A stretch of DNA of 64,000 nt from Uruburuella testudinis. Its GTDB lineage: Bacteria > Pseudomonadota > Gammaproteobacteria > Burkholderiales > Neisseriaceae. The stretch covers positions 1,426,001 to 1,490,000 of the forward strand of contig NZ_CP091508.1 of the NCBI RefSeq assembly GCF_022870865.1, given 5' to 3'. Under the pieces are notes generated by a model. That model did not search any database. It was given only the letters and a program-made list of their open reading frames with translations, and was not told the origin of the DNA. Shown here piece by piece: positions 18,456-27,186 of the stretch (its first letter is position 1; each line of letters starts with the position of its first letter). The position numbers and the translations under genes are program-made.

Positions 18456-19373
18456 ATGAATAATGAATTTCAAATTCCTGATGCCGATGGTTACCGCTGC
18501 GGCTTTGTTGCCATTGTCGGCCGCCCCAATGTGGGTAAGTCTACGCTGATGAATCATTTGATCGGCCAGAAAATCAGCATCACCAGCAAAAAAGCACAAA
18601 CCACGCGCCACAAGGTCACGGGTATTTACACCGACGATACAGCGCAATTGGTGTTTGTTGATACGCCGGGTTTCCAAACCAATCACCGCAACGCGCTCAA
18701 CGACCGCTTGAATCTGAATGTAACCGAGGCGGTGAGCGGCGTGGATGTGATTGCGTTTGTGATTGAAGCAATGCGTTTTACCGATGCCGACCGCGTGGTA
18801 TTGAAGCAATTGCCCAAGCATACGCCGGTGTTGCTGGTGGTAAACAAAATCGATAAAGATAAGGCCAAAGACAAATCAGCGCTGGATGCTTTTATTGCCG
18901 AAGTGCGCGCCGAATTTGATTTTGCCGGCGCAGAAGTGGTCAGCGCCAAACACGGCCTGCGCATTGCCAATCTGCTCGAAACGCTCAAGCCTTTTCTGCC
19001 TGAGAGCATTCCGATGTATCCCGAAGACATGGTTACCGATAAATCCAGCCGTTTTTTGGCGATGGAAATCGTGAGGGAAAAGCTGTTCCGCTATTTGGGC
19101 GAAGAGTTGCCGTATGCGATGAATGTGGAGGTGGAGCAGTTTGAAGAAGAGGAAAGCGGCCTTTACAGCATCTATATTGCCGTTTTGGTTGATAAAGACA
19201 GCCAAAAAGCGATTTTAATCGGCAAAGGCGGCGAGCGCTTGAAGAAAATTTCTACCGAAGCGCGCTTGGATATGGAAAAGCTGTTCGATACCAAAGTGTT
19301 TTTGAAAGTGTGGGTGAAGGTAAAGTCGGGCTGGGCCGACGATATCCGTTTCCTGCGGGAGTTGGGGCTGTAG
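18456..19373 (+). CDS. era: GTPase Era
   Basis: Essential GTPase in 16S rRNA maturation and 30S assembly. The 305-residue product has G1 GRPNVGKST at 22-30, a threonine switch (QTTRHKVTGI), G3 DTPGF, G4 NKID, and a C-terminal KH domain with the GKGGERLKKIS RNA-binding loop. The start is ATG 18456 after GAGAAAGAA; the frame is open further upstream to 18255, but that part lies over an uptake-sequence pair and has no Era similarity. Downstream of rnc as in most proteobacteria, though separated by a family A repeat. recO does not follow. Confidence 0.97.
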   Translation: MNNEFQIPDADGYRCGFVAIVGRPNVGKSTLMNHLIGQKISITSKKAQTTRHKVTGIYTDDTAQLVFVDTPGFQTNHRNALNDRLNLNVTEAVSGVDVIAFVIEAMRFTDADRVVLKQLPKHTPVLLVVNKIDKDKAKDKSALDAFIAEVRAEFDFAGAEVVSAKHGLRIANLLETLKPFLPESIPMYPEDMVTDKSSRFLAMEIVREKLFRYLGEELPYAMNVEVEQFEEEESGLYSIYIAVLVDKDSQKAILIGKGGERLKKISTEARLDMEKLFDTKVFLKVWVKVKSGWADDIRFLRELGL

Positions 19374-19503
19374 CGATTGCCGGCAGATACGATGCAAAGG
19401 CGCGGTGATTGTTTTAGATTTTCAGACGGCCTGCCGGTTTGAAAAAGTGAACAAGCGCGGTAATGCACCAGGTTGTTTTTTGTATGGATATTAATCTTTT
19501 AAA

Positions 19504-20076
19504 ATGAGTGGGATAGACAACATCATCCCTTTTGCCCACAAGCTGTTGCGCGCGGTTTTATCTGAAGGCGGCCGTGCACTCGACGGTACCGCCGGCAATG
19601 GTCATGATACGTTGGTGCTGGCGGAGCAGGTGGGGGCAAGCGGCAGGGTTTGGGCATTTGACGTGCAGCCGCAAGCGCTGCAAAATACCTCGGGCCGTCT
19701 GAAAGCTGCGGGACTGGATCAGCGTGTGACGCTGGTTTCAGACGGCCATCAACATTTGGCTTGTTACATTGATGAGCCGCTGGATGCGGCAGTATTCAAT
19801 TTCGGCTGGCTGCCCGGCGGTGATAAAAGCCGCACCACAGAAGCCCCCGCCAGCCTGTGTGCACTCGAAGCGGCGCTGGCCTTGTTGGCGCACGGCGGCT
19901 TGCTGGTGGCGGTGCTGTACCCCGGCCACGAAGCGGGGCGGCAGGAAGCGGCAGCAATCGAAAATTGGGCGCAAGCCCTGCCGCAACAGCATTATGCCGT
20001 GCTGCGTTACGGTTTTATCAACCGGCAAAACCGGCCGCCTTATCTGCTGGCGATAGAAAAGATGCGCAAGCCGTGA
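19504..20076 (+). CDS. Class I SAM-dependent methyltransferase, YtqB/MnmM-like
   Basis: Small Rossmann methyltransferase of 190 residues. Motif I is RALDGTAGNGHDTLVLAE (about 24-41), then VWAFDVQPQAL for the acidic ribose-binding residue, and FNFGWLPGGDK where the family has NLGYLPGGDK. This is the pattern of the YtqB group. B. subtilis YtqB (MnmM) methylates the 5-aminomethyl group of the tRNA wobble uridine, but whether the present protein does so is inference. It stands alone between era and sirB, with an AT-rich leader and a family B repeat behind it. No other methyltransferase domain or partner is fused. Confidence 0.8.
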   Translation: MSGIDNIIPFAHKLLRAVLSEGGRALDGTAGNGHDTLVLAEQVGASGRVWAFDVQPQALQNTSGRLKAAGLDQRVTLVSDGHQHLACYIDEPLDAAVFNFGWLPGGDKSRTTEAPASLCALEAALALLAHGGLLVAVLYPGHEAGRQEAAAIENWAQALPQQHYAVLRYGFINRQNRPPYLLAIEKMRKP

Positions 20077-20092
20077 ATGTTTGGTTAAAATA

Positions 20093-20168
20093 ATACCCAA
20101 TCACAAAAGTAAGCTGACAAGGCGGCGAGGCGGGCCAACGCCGTGAGATGATTTTTGTGAATCGGCAT
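20093..20168. repeat. Family B repeat, about 76 bp
   Basis: ATACCCAATCACAAAAGTAAGCTGACAAGGCGGCGAGGCGGGCCAACGCCGTGAGATGATTTTTGTGAATCGGCATA. Both ends are present with a shortened core, 16 nt after the methyltransferase stop. Confidence 0.75.
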
Positions 20169-20224
20169 AACAAGCGCTATGCCGCAACATACCGCTTAAA
20201 TATAATCAAAAGAGAACCCGAACC

Positions 20225-20596
20225 ATGCAATATCTGTTTGTCAAACACAGCCATATGCTGTTTGTGGCGGTTACCATTATTTTATTCAACCTGCGTTTTT
20301 GGCTGCGTTTTAGCCGCCCTGAAAAACCATTGTCCGGCGTGTTGAAAGTGTTGCCCCATCTGAATGATACGCTGCTGCTGTTTACCGGCTTGTGGCTGAT
20401 GAAAATCACCCATTTCACACCATTCGGCAACGCCAATTGGCTGGGCGTAAAAATCTTATTGCTGCTGGCCTATATCGGCATCGGCATCATGGCTTTGAAA
20501 GCGCCGCCGCGCTCGGCTAAAGCCAATACCGGCTATGTTTTGGGGATGATTTTTGTGCTGACCATTGTTTATCTGGCGCGCTATAAACCATTTTAA
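20225..20596 (+). CDS. SirB-family integral membrane protein
   Basis: Polytopic membrane protein of 123 residues with four hydrophobic segments (about 10-27, 42-60, 74-91, 101-118) and the SirB pattern KHSHMLFVAVTIILFNLRFWLR ... HLNDTLLLFTGLWLM. SirB was named from Salmonella as an up-regulator of invasion gene expression, but its molecular role is unknown, so the name says little here. It starts a cluster with folK (5 nt gap) and the deoxynucleoside kinase, likely one transcript. Confidence 0.85.
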   Translation: MQYLFVKHSHMLFVAVTIILFNLRFWLRFSRPEKPLSGVLKVLPHLNDTLLLFTGLWLMKITHFTPFGNANWLGVKILLLLAYIGIGIMALKAPPRSAKANTGYVLGMIFVLTIVYLARYKPF

Positions 20597-20601
20597 ACGA
20601 T

Positions 20602-21114
20602 ATGATGAATACACCGAAACCAGCCGTAATCGCCCTGGGCAGCAATCTGCAAAACCCCGCCGCACAAGTGCGCGCCGCCTTACAGGCCATTGCTGCGCAC
20701 CCGCAAATCGAATTAAAGCTCACCTCATCGCTTTATCGCACCACGCCAGTGGGCTATGCCGACCAACCTGATTTTGTCAACGCGGTCTGCATTATCCGCA
20801 CCACGCTCGACAGTAACACCTTGTTGGCGGCATTAAACGCCATCGAGGCGCAGTTCGGACGCCGGCGCAGTTTCCGTAATGCCCCGCGCACATTGGATTT
20901 GGATATTATCGATTACAATCACGAAACCAGCGATGATTTGCATCTGACATTGCCGCACCCGCGCGCGCACGAACGCAGCTTTGTGATGCTGCCGCTGGCC
21001 GAAATCGCCCCCGATTGCCAAATCGACCGCCATGGCCGCGCCGCTGATTTGGCGGCGGCTTTGGGCAGCGAAGGTATTTGCCGTTTGGATGCAGAGGGCA
21101 CCGCCGTTGTTTGA
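20602..21114 (+). CDS. folK: 2-amino-4-hydroxy-6-hydroxymethyldihydropteridine pyrophosphokinase
   Basis: Transfers pyrophosphate from ATP to hydroxymethyl-dihydropterin in folate synthesis. The 170-residue product has the ALGSNLQNP start motif, TTPVGYADQPDFVNAV and the signature RSFRNAPRTLDLDIIDYN with the two Mg-binding aspartates. The length is normal. It follows the sirB-like gene by 5 nt and precedes a deoxynucleoside kinase; panB and panC lie beyond, a folK-panB-panC order that is common in proteobacteria. Confidence 0.96.
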   Translation: MMNTPKPAVIALGSNLQNPAAQVRAALQAIAAHPQIELKLTSSLYRTTPVGYADQPDFVNAVCIIRTTLDSNTLLAALNAIEAQFGRRRSFRNAPRTLDLDIIDYNHETSDDLHLTLPHPRAHERSFVMLPLAEIAPDCQIDRHGRAADLAAALGSEGICRLDAEGTAVV

Positions 21115-21144
21115 ACAGGTTTATTTTTTCATACAGGAACCGCT

Positions 21145-21792
21145 ATGGATTACCGTTATATCGTTGTAGAGGGCTCGATCGGCAGCGGCAAATCGGAGCT
21201 CAGCCGCCGTTTGGCACAATATTTTGATGCACTGCATCTGACCGAGAGCCCCGAGCGCAACCCTTTTTTGGAGCAGTTTTACCTCAACGCCGCCAATCAC
21301 GGCTTGGCCACCGAGCTTTATTTTCTGATGCGCCGCGCCGAAGCTGTGGATGCAATCAACACCGAAGAAGAGAAAAACGAGCGCATTATCGCTGATTTTT
21401 TGCTGGAAAAAGACCAGATTTTCGTGCCGGTGGTATTGGGCGGGCGTGAGCCGGGTAACGAGCAGACACTGTTTTGGGAAATGAAGCGTAAAATCATGCC
21501 TGAATACCCGGTGCCTGATTTGGTGATTTATCTGCAAACTTCGGATGAAGCGGCGCAAAAACGTTTGCAAAAGCGCAACGATGCCACACTGAATTTGTTT
21601 CCCGCAGGTTATCTGAGCCAGATTCAAGATGAATACCGGCGCTTTTTCCATCTTTATCAAAATGCCCCCCTGCTGATTGCCAATGCCGACGAGCTGGATT
21701 TTGCCGGCAACGACGATCATTTTGAAATGCTGTTGCGCGCCATGAGCAACATGCAGGGCAGCCGGCATTATTTGAATTTAAACGAAGTATAA
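21145..21792 (+). CDS. Deoxynucleoside kinase family protein
   Basis: P-loop kinase that would phosphorylate a deoxynucleoside in salvage. The 215-residue product has Walker A VEGSIGSGKSELS (8-20), an acidic ESPERNPFLEQFY motif (catalytic Glu region), a DRS-like lid replaced by EKDQIFVPVV, and PDLVIYLQTSDEAAQKRLQKRN carrying the arginine-rich lid. This is the dAK/dGK/dCK-like family. The exact nucleoside cannot be read from sequence. Sits 30 nt after folK, probably in the same transcript. Confidence 0.85.
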   Translation: MDYRYIVVEGSIGSGKSELSRRLAQYFDALHLTESPERNPFLEQFYLNAANHGLATELYFLMRRAEAVDAINTEEEKNERIIADFLLEKDQIFVPVVLGGREPGNEQTLFWEMKRKIMPEYPVPDLVIYLQTSDEAAQKRLQKRNDATLNLFPAGYLSQIQDEYRRFFHLYQNAPLLIANADELDFAGNDDHFEMLLRAMSNMQGSRHYLNLNEV

Positions 21793-22002
21793 CGGCATGC
21801 CTATTCATTAACCTAAGCAGGCAGAGGGGGCAACACGTCGAGCCAGCGTTATGAATCGGTTTCAGACGGCATCGGCATGCGCATTTGCCCAATCTGCACG
21901 CAGGCAGCATACCGATATCTACAGGCGCTTGAAATTGTGCCGAATAATGCCATATTTAGTTGCGTTTAACACACAGGCCGTCTGAAGGCCGCAAGGAAGC
22001 TC

Positions 22003-22794
22003 ATGATTACCGTCAACACCCTGCAAAAAATGAAAAACGAAGGCGAAAAAATCGCCATGCTTACCTGCTATGAGGCCAGCTTTGCCGCTTTGATGGAAGC
22101 GGCCGGCGTGGATGTTTTGCTGGTGGGTGATTCGCTCGGCATGGCCGTGCAGGGGCAGGCCTCTACTTTGCCGGTCAGCCTGCAAGAGATGTGCTACCAC
22201 ACCGCCGCCGTGGCACGCGGCAGCCGCCAGGCCATGATTGTGGCCGATTTGCCGTTCGGCGCTTATCAGCAGAGCAAAGAGCAGGCATTTGCCGCAGCAG
22301 CCGAGCTGATGGCGGCCGGTGCGCACATGGTCAAACTCGAAGGCGGCGTGTGGATGGCCGAAACCACCGAATTTCTGCAACTGCGCGGTATTCCCGTGTG
22401 CGCACATATCGGCCTGACGCCGCAGTCGGTGCATGCTTTCGGCGGCTACCGCGTACAAGGCAAGGGCGATAAAGCCGAAGCCTTGCTCAATGATGCCAAA
22501 GCTCATGAAGCTGCCGGTGCGGCAATCGTGTTAATGGAATGCGTGCCCGCCGAATTGGGCAAACACGTTACCGAAAGTGTGGCTTGCCCCACCATCGGTA
22601 TCGGCGCAGGTGTGGATTGCGACGGCCAAGTATTGGTGATGCACGATATGCTCGGCATATTTCCCGGCAAAACCGCGAAGTTTGTGAAAAACTTTATGGA
22701 AGGCCAAACCAGTATTCAGGCAGCGGTTGCGGCGTATGTGGATGCAGTAAAAGCGAAAACCTTCCCGGCGGCAGAGCATACATTCAGTGCATAA
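22003..22794 (+). CDS. panB: 3-methyl-2-oxobutanoate hydroxymethyltransferase
   Basis: First committed enzyme of pantothenate synthesis: adds a hydroxymethyl group from methylene-tetrahydrofolate to ketoisovalerate, giving ketopantoate. The 263-residue product has the metal-binding [10 protein letters not shown], the MVKLEGG motif, [15 protein letters not shown] and ECVPAELG with the catalytic glutamate, and [15 protein letters not shown]. Complete. Followed by panC after a gap of 260 nt filled by a family A repeat, so the panBC unit is interrupted by a mobile repeat. Confidence 0.97.
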   Translation: MITVNTLQKMKNEGEKIAMLTCYEASFAALMEAAGVDVLLVGDSLGMAVQGQASTLPVSLQEMCYHTAAVARGSRQAMIVADLPFGAYQQSKEQAFAAAAELMAAGAHMVKLEGGVWMAETTEFLQLRGIPVCAHIGLTPQSVHAFGGYRVQGKGDKAEALLNDAKAHEAAGAAIVLMECVPAELGKHVTESVACPTIGIGAGVDCDGQVLVMHDMLGIFPGKTAKFVKNFMEGQTSIQAAVAAYVDAVKAKTFPAAEHTFSA

Positions 22795-22841
22795 GCTGAT
22801 TATTTCTATTCATATTTTTCAGACGGCCCGGTCAGGAGACC

Positions 22842-23007
22842 CTAGGGTGTCCTGACAATTCGATTTACGGGTGTATTTTGCCCCTGAAAACGCATCTGCT
22901 GCGTTAAAAAGCCTCGCAAGATGTCCAATCTTGCTGCGTTTTTTGCCTGGCATCTGCATTTTCAGGAACAAAAATCCCCTCATAAACAAATTGTCCGGAC
23001 ACCCTAT
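22842..23007. repeat. Family A repeat, full-length, between panB and panC
   Basis: CTAG at the left end and CTAT at the right. Left AGGGTGTCCTGACAATTCGATTTACGGG and right CATAAACAAATTGTCCGGACACCCTA are inverted. The core contains both hairpins and an outer CCTGAAAA/TTTTCAGG pair. The base just outside the left end (GTCAGGAGACC) itself looks like the right end of another A element. Confidence 0.87.
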
Positions 23008-23054
23008 GCCGTCTGAAAACCATTAACCGATTTTATTTTACAGATTGCCAAATC

Positions 23055-23891
23055 ATGCAAATCATTCATACCATCCGAGAGCTGCGCGAATGGCGCAAAA
23101 CCGCCGGCCGTGTGGCCTTTGTGCCTACTATGGGCAATCTTCACGAAGGCCATCTGGCGCTGGTGCGGGAAGCGCGGCAACGTGCCGATCATGTGGTGGT
23201 CAGCATTTTTGTTAACCGCCTGCAATTCGGTCAGGGCGAAGATTTTGATCAATATCCGCGTACTTTGCAACAAGATGCCGACAAACTCAAAGGCGAGGGC
23301 GTGGCGGTGGTGTTTGCTCCTGATGAAAAAGAGCTTTATCCGCGTGTGGAACAACGCTACAACGTAGAACCACCGCATTTGCAAAACGAGCTTTGCGGCG
23401 CTTTCCGCCCCGGCCATTTCCGCGGCGTGGCAACGGTGGTGAGCAAACTCTTTAATATCGTGCAGCCTGAAGTGGCCTGTTTCGGCAAAAAAGATTACCA
23501 GCAGCTAGCGATTATCAAAGGTTTTGTGGCTGATTTGAATGTGAATGTCGAGATTGTGCCGGTCGATACCGGCCGCGCTTCAGACGGCCTGGCATTGTCC
23601 AGCCGCAATCAGTATCTGAGCGAAGCCGAACGAGCCGAAGCGCCGCGCCTTTATCGAGAGTTGATGGCGATGGCGCAAGCCGTTAAAGGCGGTAATCTGG
23701 CTTATGCCGAGCTGGAAAATACCGCCCGAGCACATTTGGAAGCGGCAGGTTGGGCGGTAGACTATATCGAAATACGCCATGCCGACAGCTTGGAAGTGGC
23801 GCATGCGGGCGATAAAAATGTGGTGATATTGGCCGCCGCGCGTTTGGGCAAAACCCGCCTGATCGACAATATCGAAGTCAGACAAGATTAA
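23055..23891 (+). CDS. panC: Pantothenate synthetase
   Basis: Joins pantoate and beta-alanine using ATP. The 278-residue product has the HIGH-type loop [15 protein letters not shown] (about 24-38), [29 protein letters not shown], the FGKKDYQQL motif and the KMSKS-like LSSRNQYLS. The family's usual NPTQF is here NRLQF, a small change at the substrate-side loop. Complete and of normal length. Start ATG 23055; a mobile repeat separates it from panB and another follows its stop. Confidence 0.97.
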   Translation: MQIIHTIRELREWRKTAGRVAFVPTMGNLHEGHLALVREARQRADHVVVSIFVNRLQFGQGEDFDQYPRTLQQDADKLKGEGVAVVFAPDEKELYPRVEQRYNVEPPHLQNELCGAFRPGHFRGVATVVSKLFNIVQPEVACFGKKDYQQLAIIKGFVADLNVNVEIVPVDTGRASDGLALSSRNQYLSEAERAEAPRLYRELMAMAQAVKGGNLAYAELENTARAHLEAAGWAVDYIEIRHADSLEVAHAGDKNVVILAAARLGKTRLIDNIEVRQD

Positions 23892-23905
23892 AGTTGCCGG
23901 CCGGG

Positions 23906-24067
23906 CTGGGGTGCTCTGACTATTTGATTTATCGGGAATTTTTCCTAAAGCGCATCTGTCGTGTTAAAAAGCCTCGCAAGATGTCCAATCTTGCTGCGTT
24001 TTTTGCCTGGCATTTGCATTTTCAGGAACAAAAATCCCCTTATAAACGAATTGTCAGAATACCCTAG
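23906..24067. repeat. Family A repeat, diverged copy after panC
   Basis: Left end GGGGTGCTCTGACTATTTGATTTATCGGG is diverged and the first core hairpin is damaged (GCGCATCTGTCGTG). The second hairpin GCAAGATGTCCAATCTTGC and right end CGAATTGTCAGAATACCCTAG are conserved. Confidence 0.8.
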
Positions 24068-24121
24068 CGTAAAAAACGACGGCTCTGCAAGGTTTCGGTT
24101 TGTATGTTCAGACGGCAGCAT

Positions 24122-24397
24122 TTATTTCATCATTTCCAAGCGCGCTTGTGGCGGCAGCAGCAATTGATAAGCCGGAATATGCAGCGCTGCGGCGATTTTT
24201 TCGATGTTGGATAGGGCAATATTCCAGCGCTTGCGTTCGACGGCGGAAACATAGGTGCGGTCCAGCCCGCATTGCCGCGCCAGCTCTTCTTGCGACCAGC
24301 CTTTGTTTACCCGAAAAAGGCGCATATTGTAAGCCAGCACGGCGCGCAAATCGGCTTCATCGGGCAGCTCGGTGGGGGCGGTGATTTTGTTGGCCAT
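24122..24397 (-). CDS. Small XRE-family helix-turn-helix regulator
   Basis: DNA-binding protein of 91 residues. A Cro/C1-type helix-turn-helix spans about 20-78 (VNKGWSQEELARQCGLDRTYVSAVER), with a DRTYVSAVER recognition-helix pattern often seen in restriction-modification controllers and in housekeeping XRE regulators. No restriction or toxin partner is adjacent: to the left is panC, to the right a bile-acid-type transporter on the same strand. The target is unknown. Translated on the minus strand; the start at 24397 is preceded by GAGGAACGG. Confidence 0.85.
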   Translation of the reverse strand: MANKITAPTELPDEADLRAVLAYNMRLFRVNKGWSQEELARQCGLDRTYVSAVERKRWNIALSNIEKIAAALHIPAYQLLLPPQARLEMMK

Positions 24398-24453
24398 TGC
24401 CGTTCCTCGGGTTGTTTGCTTTAACGGATTTTACTTCACGTTTTGTATAAAAT

Positions 24454-24504
24454 AAAGGCCGTCTGAAAGATTTGGCAGGTTCGCCAATCATTCAGACGGC
24501 CTTT
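24454..24504 (-). terminator. DUS inverted pair after the BASS transporter
   Basis: AAAGGCCGTCTGAA (24454-24467) and TTCAGACGGCCTTT (24491-24504) with a 23-nt loop, directly downstream of the minus-strand transporter gene. Confidence 0.75.
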
Positions 24505-24515
24505 GAATGGATATT

Positions 24516-25466
24516 TCAGCTGCGTTTGGCCGCATCGCTTTTTTCTGCTTTGGCCGACCAATAAGAAGCCAGCAGCGAGCCGGAGATATTGTGCCACACG
24601 CTGAAAATGGCGCTGGGCACGGCGGCAAGCGGTGAAAAATAGGCGGCGGCCAATGCGGCGCCGAGGCCTGAATTCTGCATGCCCACTTCGATTGATAAGG
24701 TTTTTTGCGCATCATAAGGCAGCTTGAGCAGCTTGGCGGTAAAAAAGCCGAGCAGGTAGCCGATGGTGTTGTGCAGAATCACCACGCCGAAAATCAGTAG
24801 GCCGCTTTCGGCAATTTTCGGTTTGCTGGCGCCCACTACCGCACCGACAATCAGCACAATCGCTACTACTGAAATCAGCGGCAAAAGCTCCGATGCCGCT
24901 TCGGTTTGCTTTTTAAACAACACATGTGCGAGCACGCCCAAAACAATCGGCAGCAGCACCATTTTCAAAATTGATACAAACATTGCGGCAGCGGAAATAT
25001 CCAGCCATTGGTGGGCCAGCAGGTAAAACACCGCCGGTGTGAGCACCGGGGCAAGCAGGGTGGAAATCGACGTAACCGCCACTGAGAGCGCCACATTGCC
25101 GCGCGCCAGATAGGTAATCACGTTTGAAGAGGTGCCGCCCGGGCAGGAACCGACCAAAATCACGCCGATGGCGATTTCGGCTGGCAGATTGAGGCCGACA
25201 GCCAGCGCATAAGCCACCAGCGGCATAATCACAAACTGCGCCGCCACGCCGATAATCACGGCTTTGGGGTGGCGGCCGAGAATATTGAAATCAGTCGGCG
25301 AGAGAGTTAAACCCATGCCGAACATCACGATGCCCAGCAGCCACGGGATAAACGGAAGCACCCATTTGAAGGTTTCAGGCGCCACAAATGCAACAACGGC
25401 AAACAGCGCCGCCCACAGAGCGAAAGTTTTACCGACAAAGCGGCTGAGTGTGATGAAAGCGTTCAT
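24516..25466 (-). CDS. BASS-family sodium-coupled symporter (ASBT-like; candidate pantoate carrier)
   Basis: Inner-membrane sodium symporter of 316 residues with ten predicted helices. Typical BASS landmarks are [36 protein letters not shown] and [16 protein letters not shown], which hold the sodium-site residues. It resembles the Neisseria ASBT homologue used as a structural model of human bile-acid transporters. BASS proteins also move ketopantoate (Salmonella PanS), and pantoate binding has been reported for the Neisseria protein. Lying beside panB-panC, pantoate or ketopantoate is a sensible substrate guess (inference). Monocistronic, minus strand. Confidence 0.88.
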   Translation of the reverse strand: MNAFITLSRFVGKTFALWAALFAVVAFVAPETFKWVLPFIPWLLGIVMFGMGLTLSPTDFNILGRHPKAVIIGVAAQFVIMPLVAYALAVGLNLPAEIAIGVILVGSCPGGTSSNVITYLARGNVALSVAVTSISTLLAPVLTPAVFYLLAHQWLDISAAAMFVSILKMVLLPIVLGVLAHVLFKKQTEAASELLPLISVVAIVLIVGAVVGASKPKIAESGLLIFGVVILHNTIGYLLGFFTAKLLKLPYDAQKTLSIEVGMQNSGLGAALAAAYFSPLAAVPSAIFSVWHNISGSLLASYWSAKAEKSDAAKRS

Positions 25467-25647
25467 AAAAAAATAAGGTCAAAAAATAAAGTCAAAAAAG
25501 GATAAAGCATACGCTGATTTGCGGGCAAGTTAAAGATTTATGGTGCAAATAACTTTGCAGGAGGCTGTGCCTGCAAATGGAAGGTTATTCGGGCGCCATA
25601 GCGATTCATTATTTTGATGACAAAAAATTCTGAATTGTCAGGACACC

Positions 25648-25812
25648 CTAGGGTGTCCTGACGTGTCGATTTACGGGTGCTTTTGCCCCTGAAAACGCAT
25701 CTGCTGCGTTAAAAAGCCTCGCAAGATGTCCAATCTTGCTGCGTTTTTTGCCTGGCATCTGCATTTCCAGGAACAAAAATCCCCTCATAAACGACACATC
25801 AGGACACCCTAG
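25648..25812. repeat. Family A repeat, full-length, with CTAG on both sides
   Basis: CTAG-bounded. Left AGGGTGTCCTGACGTGTCGATTTACGGG, right CATAAACGACACATCAGGACACCCT. The inner ends (GTGTCG/CGACAC) differ from the AATTCG/CGAATT seen in other copies, yet remain complementary to each other. A further right-end remnant (TGAATTGTCAGGACACCCTAG, about 25630-25651) abuts on the left, making a 26-bp palindrome at 25636-25661. Confidence 0.87.
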
Positions 25813-25849
25813 CGGTGGCTTGTTTGTGCTCAAAGAGATCTGGTTTCGC

Positions 25850-25950
25850 GATAGAAACGGCAATTAAGTAACTGCATTTTTAAATCAATCTAAGTGTTTC
25901 AAAAAAGAAATTAATAAAATATTTTTAGAATTAAAATGACCGAATTTATA
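25850..25950. repeat. Family C repeat, minus orientation
   Basis: AT-rich 101-bp element running GATAGAAACGGCAATTAAG to ATGACCGAATTTATA; the reverse complement of the copy at 41633. It interrupts family B sequence: GGTTTCGC lies on its left and AGGCGCTGAGGC on its right, which in intact B elements read as one block. Confidence 0.78.
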
Positions 25951-26036
25951 AGGCGCTGAGGCGCCAAGTTCACCGGCCCGGCAAGTGTGTACTGTTTTCG
26001 GCCCGCCTGGTTCGCTTACTTTTGTGAATGGGCATG
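25951..26036. repeat. Family B repeat remnant next to family C
   Basis: Begins AGGCGCTGAGGCGCC and ends GTTCGCTTACTTTTGTGAATGGGCAT, the right inverted end of a B element. Together with GGTTTCGC at 25842-25849 it is a B copy split by the C element. Confidence 0.6.
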
Positions 26037-26057
26037 ATTCTGGATGACCCAAATGCT

Positions 26058-26954
26058 CTATGCCGTCTGAACGGCGGCAATCATGCGGTTGCGCAGCCAG
26101 CGCGCGGCGGCGGCAAGTTCGCCGGCCAGCATGCCGATTTCGCCGATGCCCGAATCGCGCAACACATCGGCCGCCGCACCATGAAGCCATACACCGCCGC
26201 AAACTGCTTCGCCGACCGGCACGCCTTGTGCCAGCAAACTGCCGATGATGCCGCTTAATACATCGCCGCTGCCTGCGGTGGCCAAGCCGGGGTTGCCGCT
26301 GCGGTTGATGTATTCGCTGCCGTTGGGGCTGCATACAATGGTGTGGCGGCCTTTCAATACCGTGTGAGCATGAAATTTTTGGGCGATCTGGCGGGCGGCG
26401 GCACTGCGATCAGCTTGTATGGCAGCTGTGGTGCAGCTGAGCAGGCGGGCGGCTTCGGCAGGGTGGGGCGTGAGCACCAGTGGGGTTTGCCGCACGGCTT
26501 GATCGGCCAAATCGGGGTGATGTGCCAAGAGGGTGAGTGCATCGGCATCAAGCAGCAACGGCGCCGCGCGGCATGCGGCCAATTGCGCGCGCAATAAGGT
26601 AACAGAGGTGCTGCCTAAACCCAGCCCGCAGCCGAGCACCCAAGCGCCGATATCTTGCCGCTGCTGCAAACCGGCGGCGGTGTCCAGCATGATTTCGGGG
26701 CGTTCAGGAATCACCGGAAACGGCAGTGCCTTTTGATTGAAACCTGCCCATACCTTGCCGCAGCCGCTGTAAATGGCGGCAGAGGCAGCAAGCACAACGG
26801 CGCCGCTCATGCCTTCGGCCCCACCGATCACGGCCAGCGTGCCGTAAGTGCCTTTATGGCTTTCTTCGGCGCGCGGGGCGAAAATATGGGGGAAGTGCCC
26901 GGCGTTTTGCAAAAGCGTGTCGAAGTGTGTAACACGGTAGGGGCTTGAAAACAT
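26058..26954 (-). CDS. nnrD: ADP/ATP-dependent NAD(P)H-hydrate dehydratase
   Basis: Repairs hydrated NAD(P)H. Ribokinase-like protein of 298 residues: [20 protein letters not shown] near the start, [34 protein letters not shown] and the catalytic [12 protein letters not shown]. The E. coli protein fuses an N-terminal epimerase; here only the dehydratase domain exists, and the epimerase (NnrE) must be elsewhere if present. The start is ATG 26954 ([11 protein letters not shown]) with AGAG upstream; the frame extends to 27017, but that part overlaps a family B repeat. Minus strand, alone. Confidence 0.93.
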   Translation of the reverse strand: MFSSPYRVTHFDTLLQNAGHFPHIFAPRAEESHKGTYGTLAVIGGAEGMSGAVVLAASAAIYSGCGKVWAGFNQKALPFPVIPERPEIMLDTAAGLQQRQDIGAWVLGCGLGLGSTSVTLLRAQLAACRAAPLLLDADALTLLAHHPDLADQAVRQTPLVLTPHPAEAARLLSCTTAAIQADRSAAARQIAQKFHAHTVLKGRHTIVCSPNGSEYINRSGNPGLATAGSGDVLSGIIGSLLAQGVPVGEAVCGGVWLHGAAADVLRDSGIGEIGMLAGELAAAARWLRNRMIAAVQTA

Positions 26955-27005
26955 GATGATTCTCTGAAATAAATTGGTTACAATACGGAATGCGGGCGGT
27001 TTTTC

Positions 27006-27140
27006 ATACCCATTCAAAAAAGTAAGCTGGCAAAGCGGTAAACCGAAGACAGTGTCGGTAAGAGGGCTGGTTGACAGGGTGCTTCAATGCCTTAGCGAAA
27101 CCAGTCCTTTTCGGGCTCGTTATTTTTGTGTATGGGTATA
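27006..27140. repeat. Family B repeat, about 135 bp, long core
   Basis: Ends ATACCCATTCAAAAAAGTAAGCTGGC and GCTCGTTATTTTTGTGTATGGGTAT. The core includes GTGCTTCAATGCCTTAGCGAAACCAG, a block shared with copies at 58102, 63796 and 41735-41785 but absent from the short copies. Sits between divergent nnrD and the cytochrome b gene. Confidence 0.8.
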
Positions 27141-27186
27141 AGGCCGTCTGAAACCCACTATCATCATATAAGAATGAAAGCAGATT

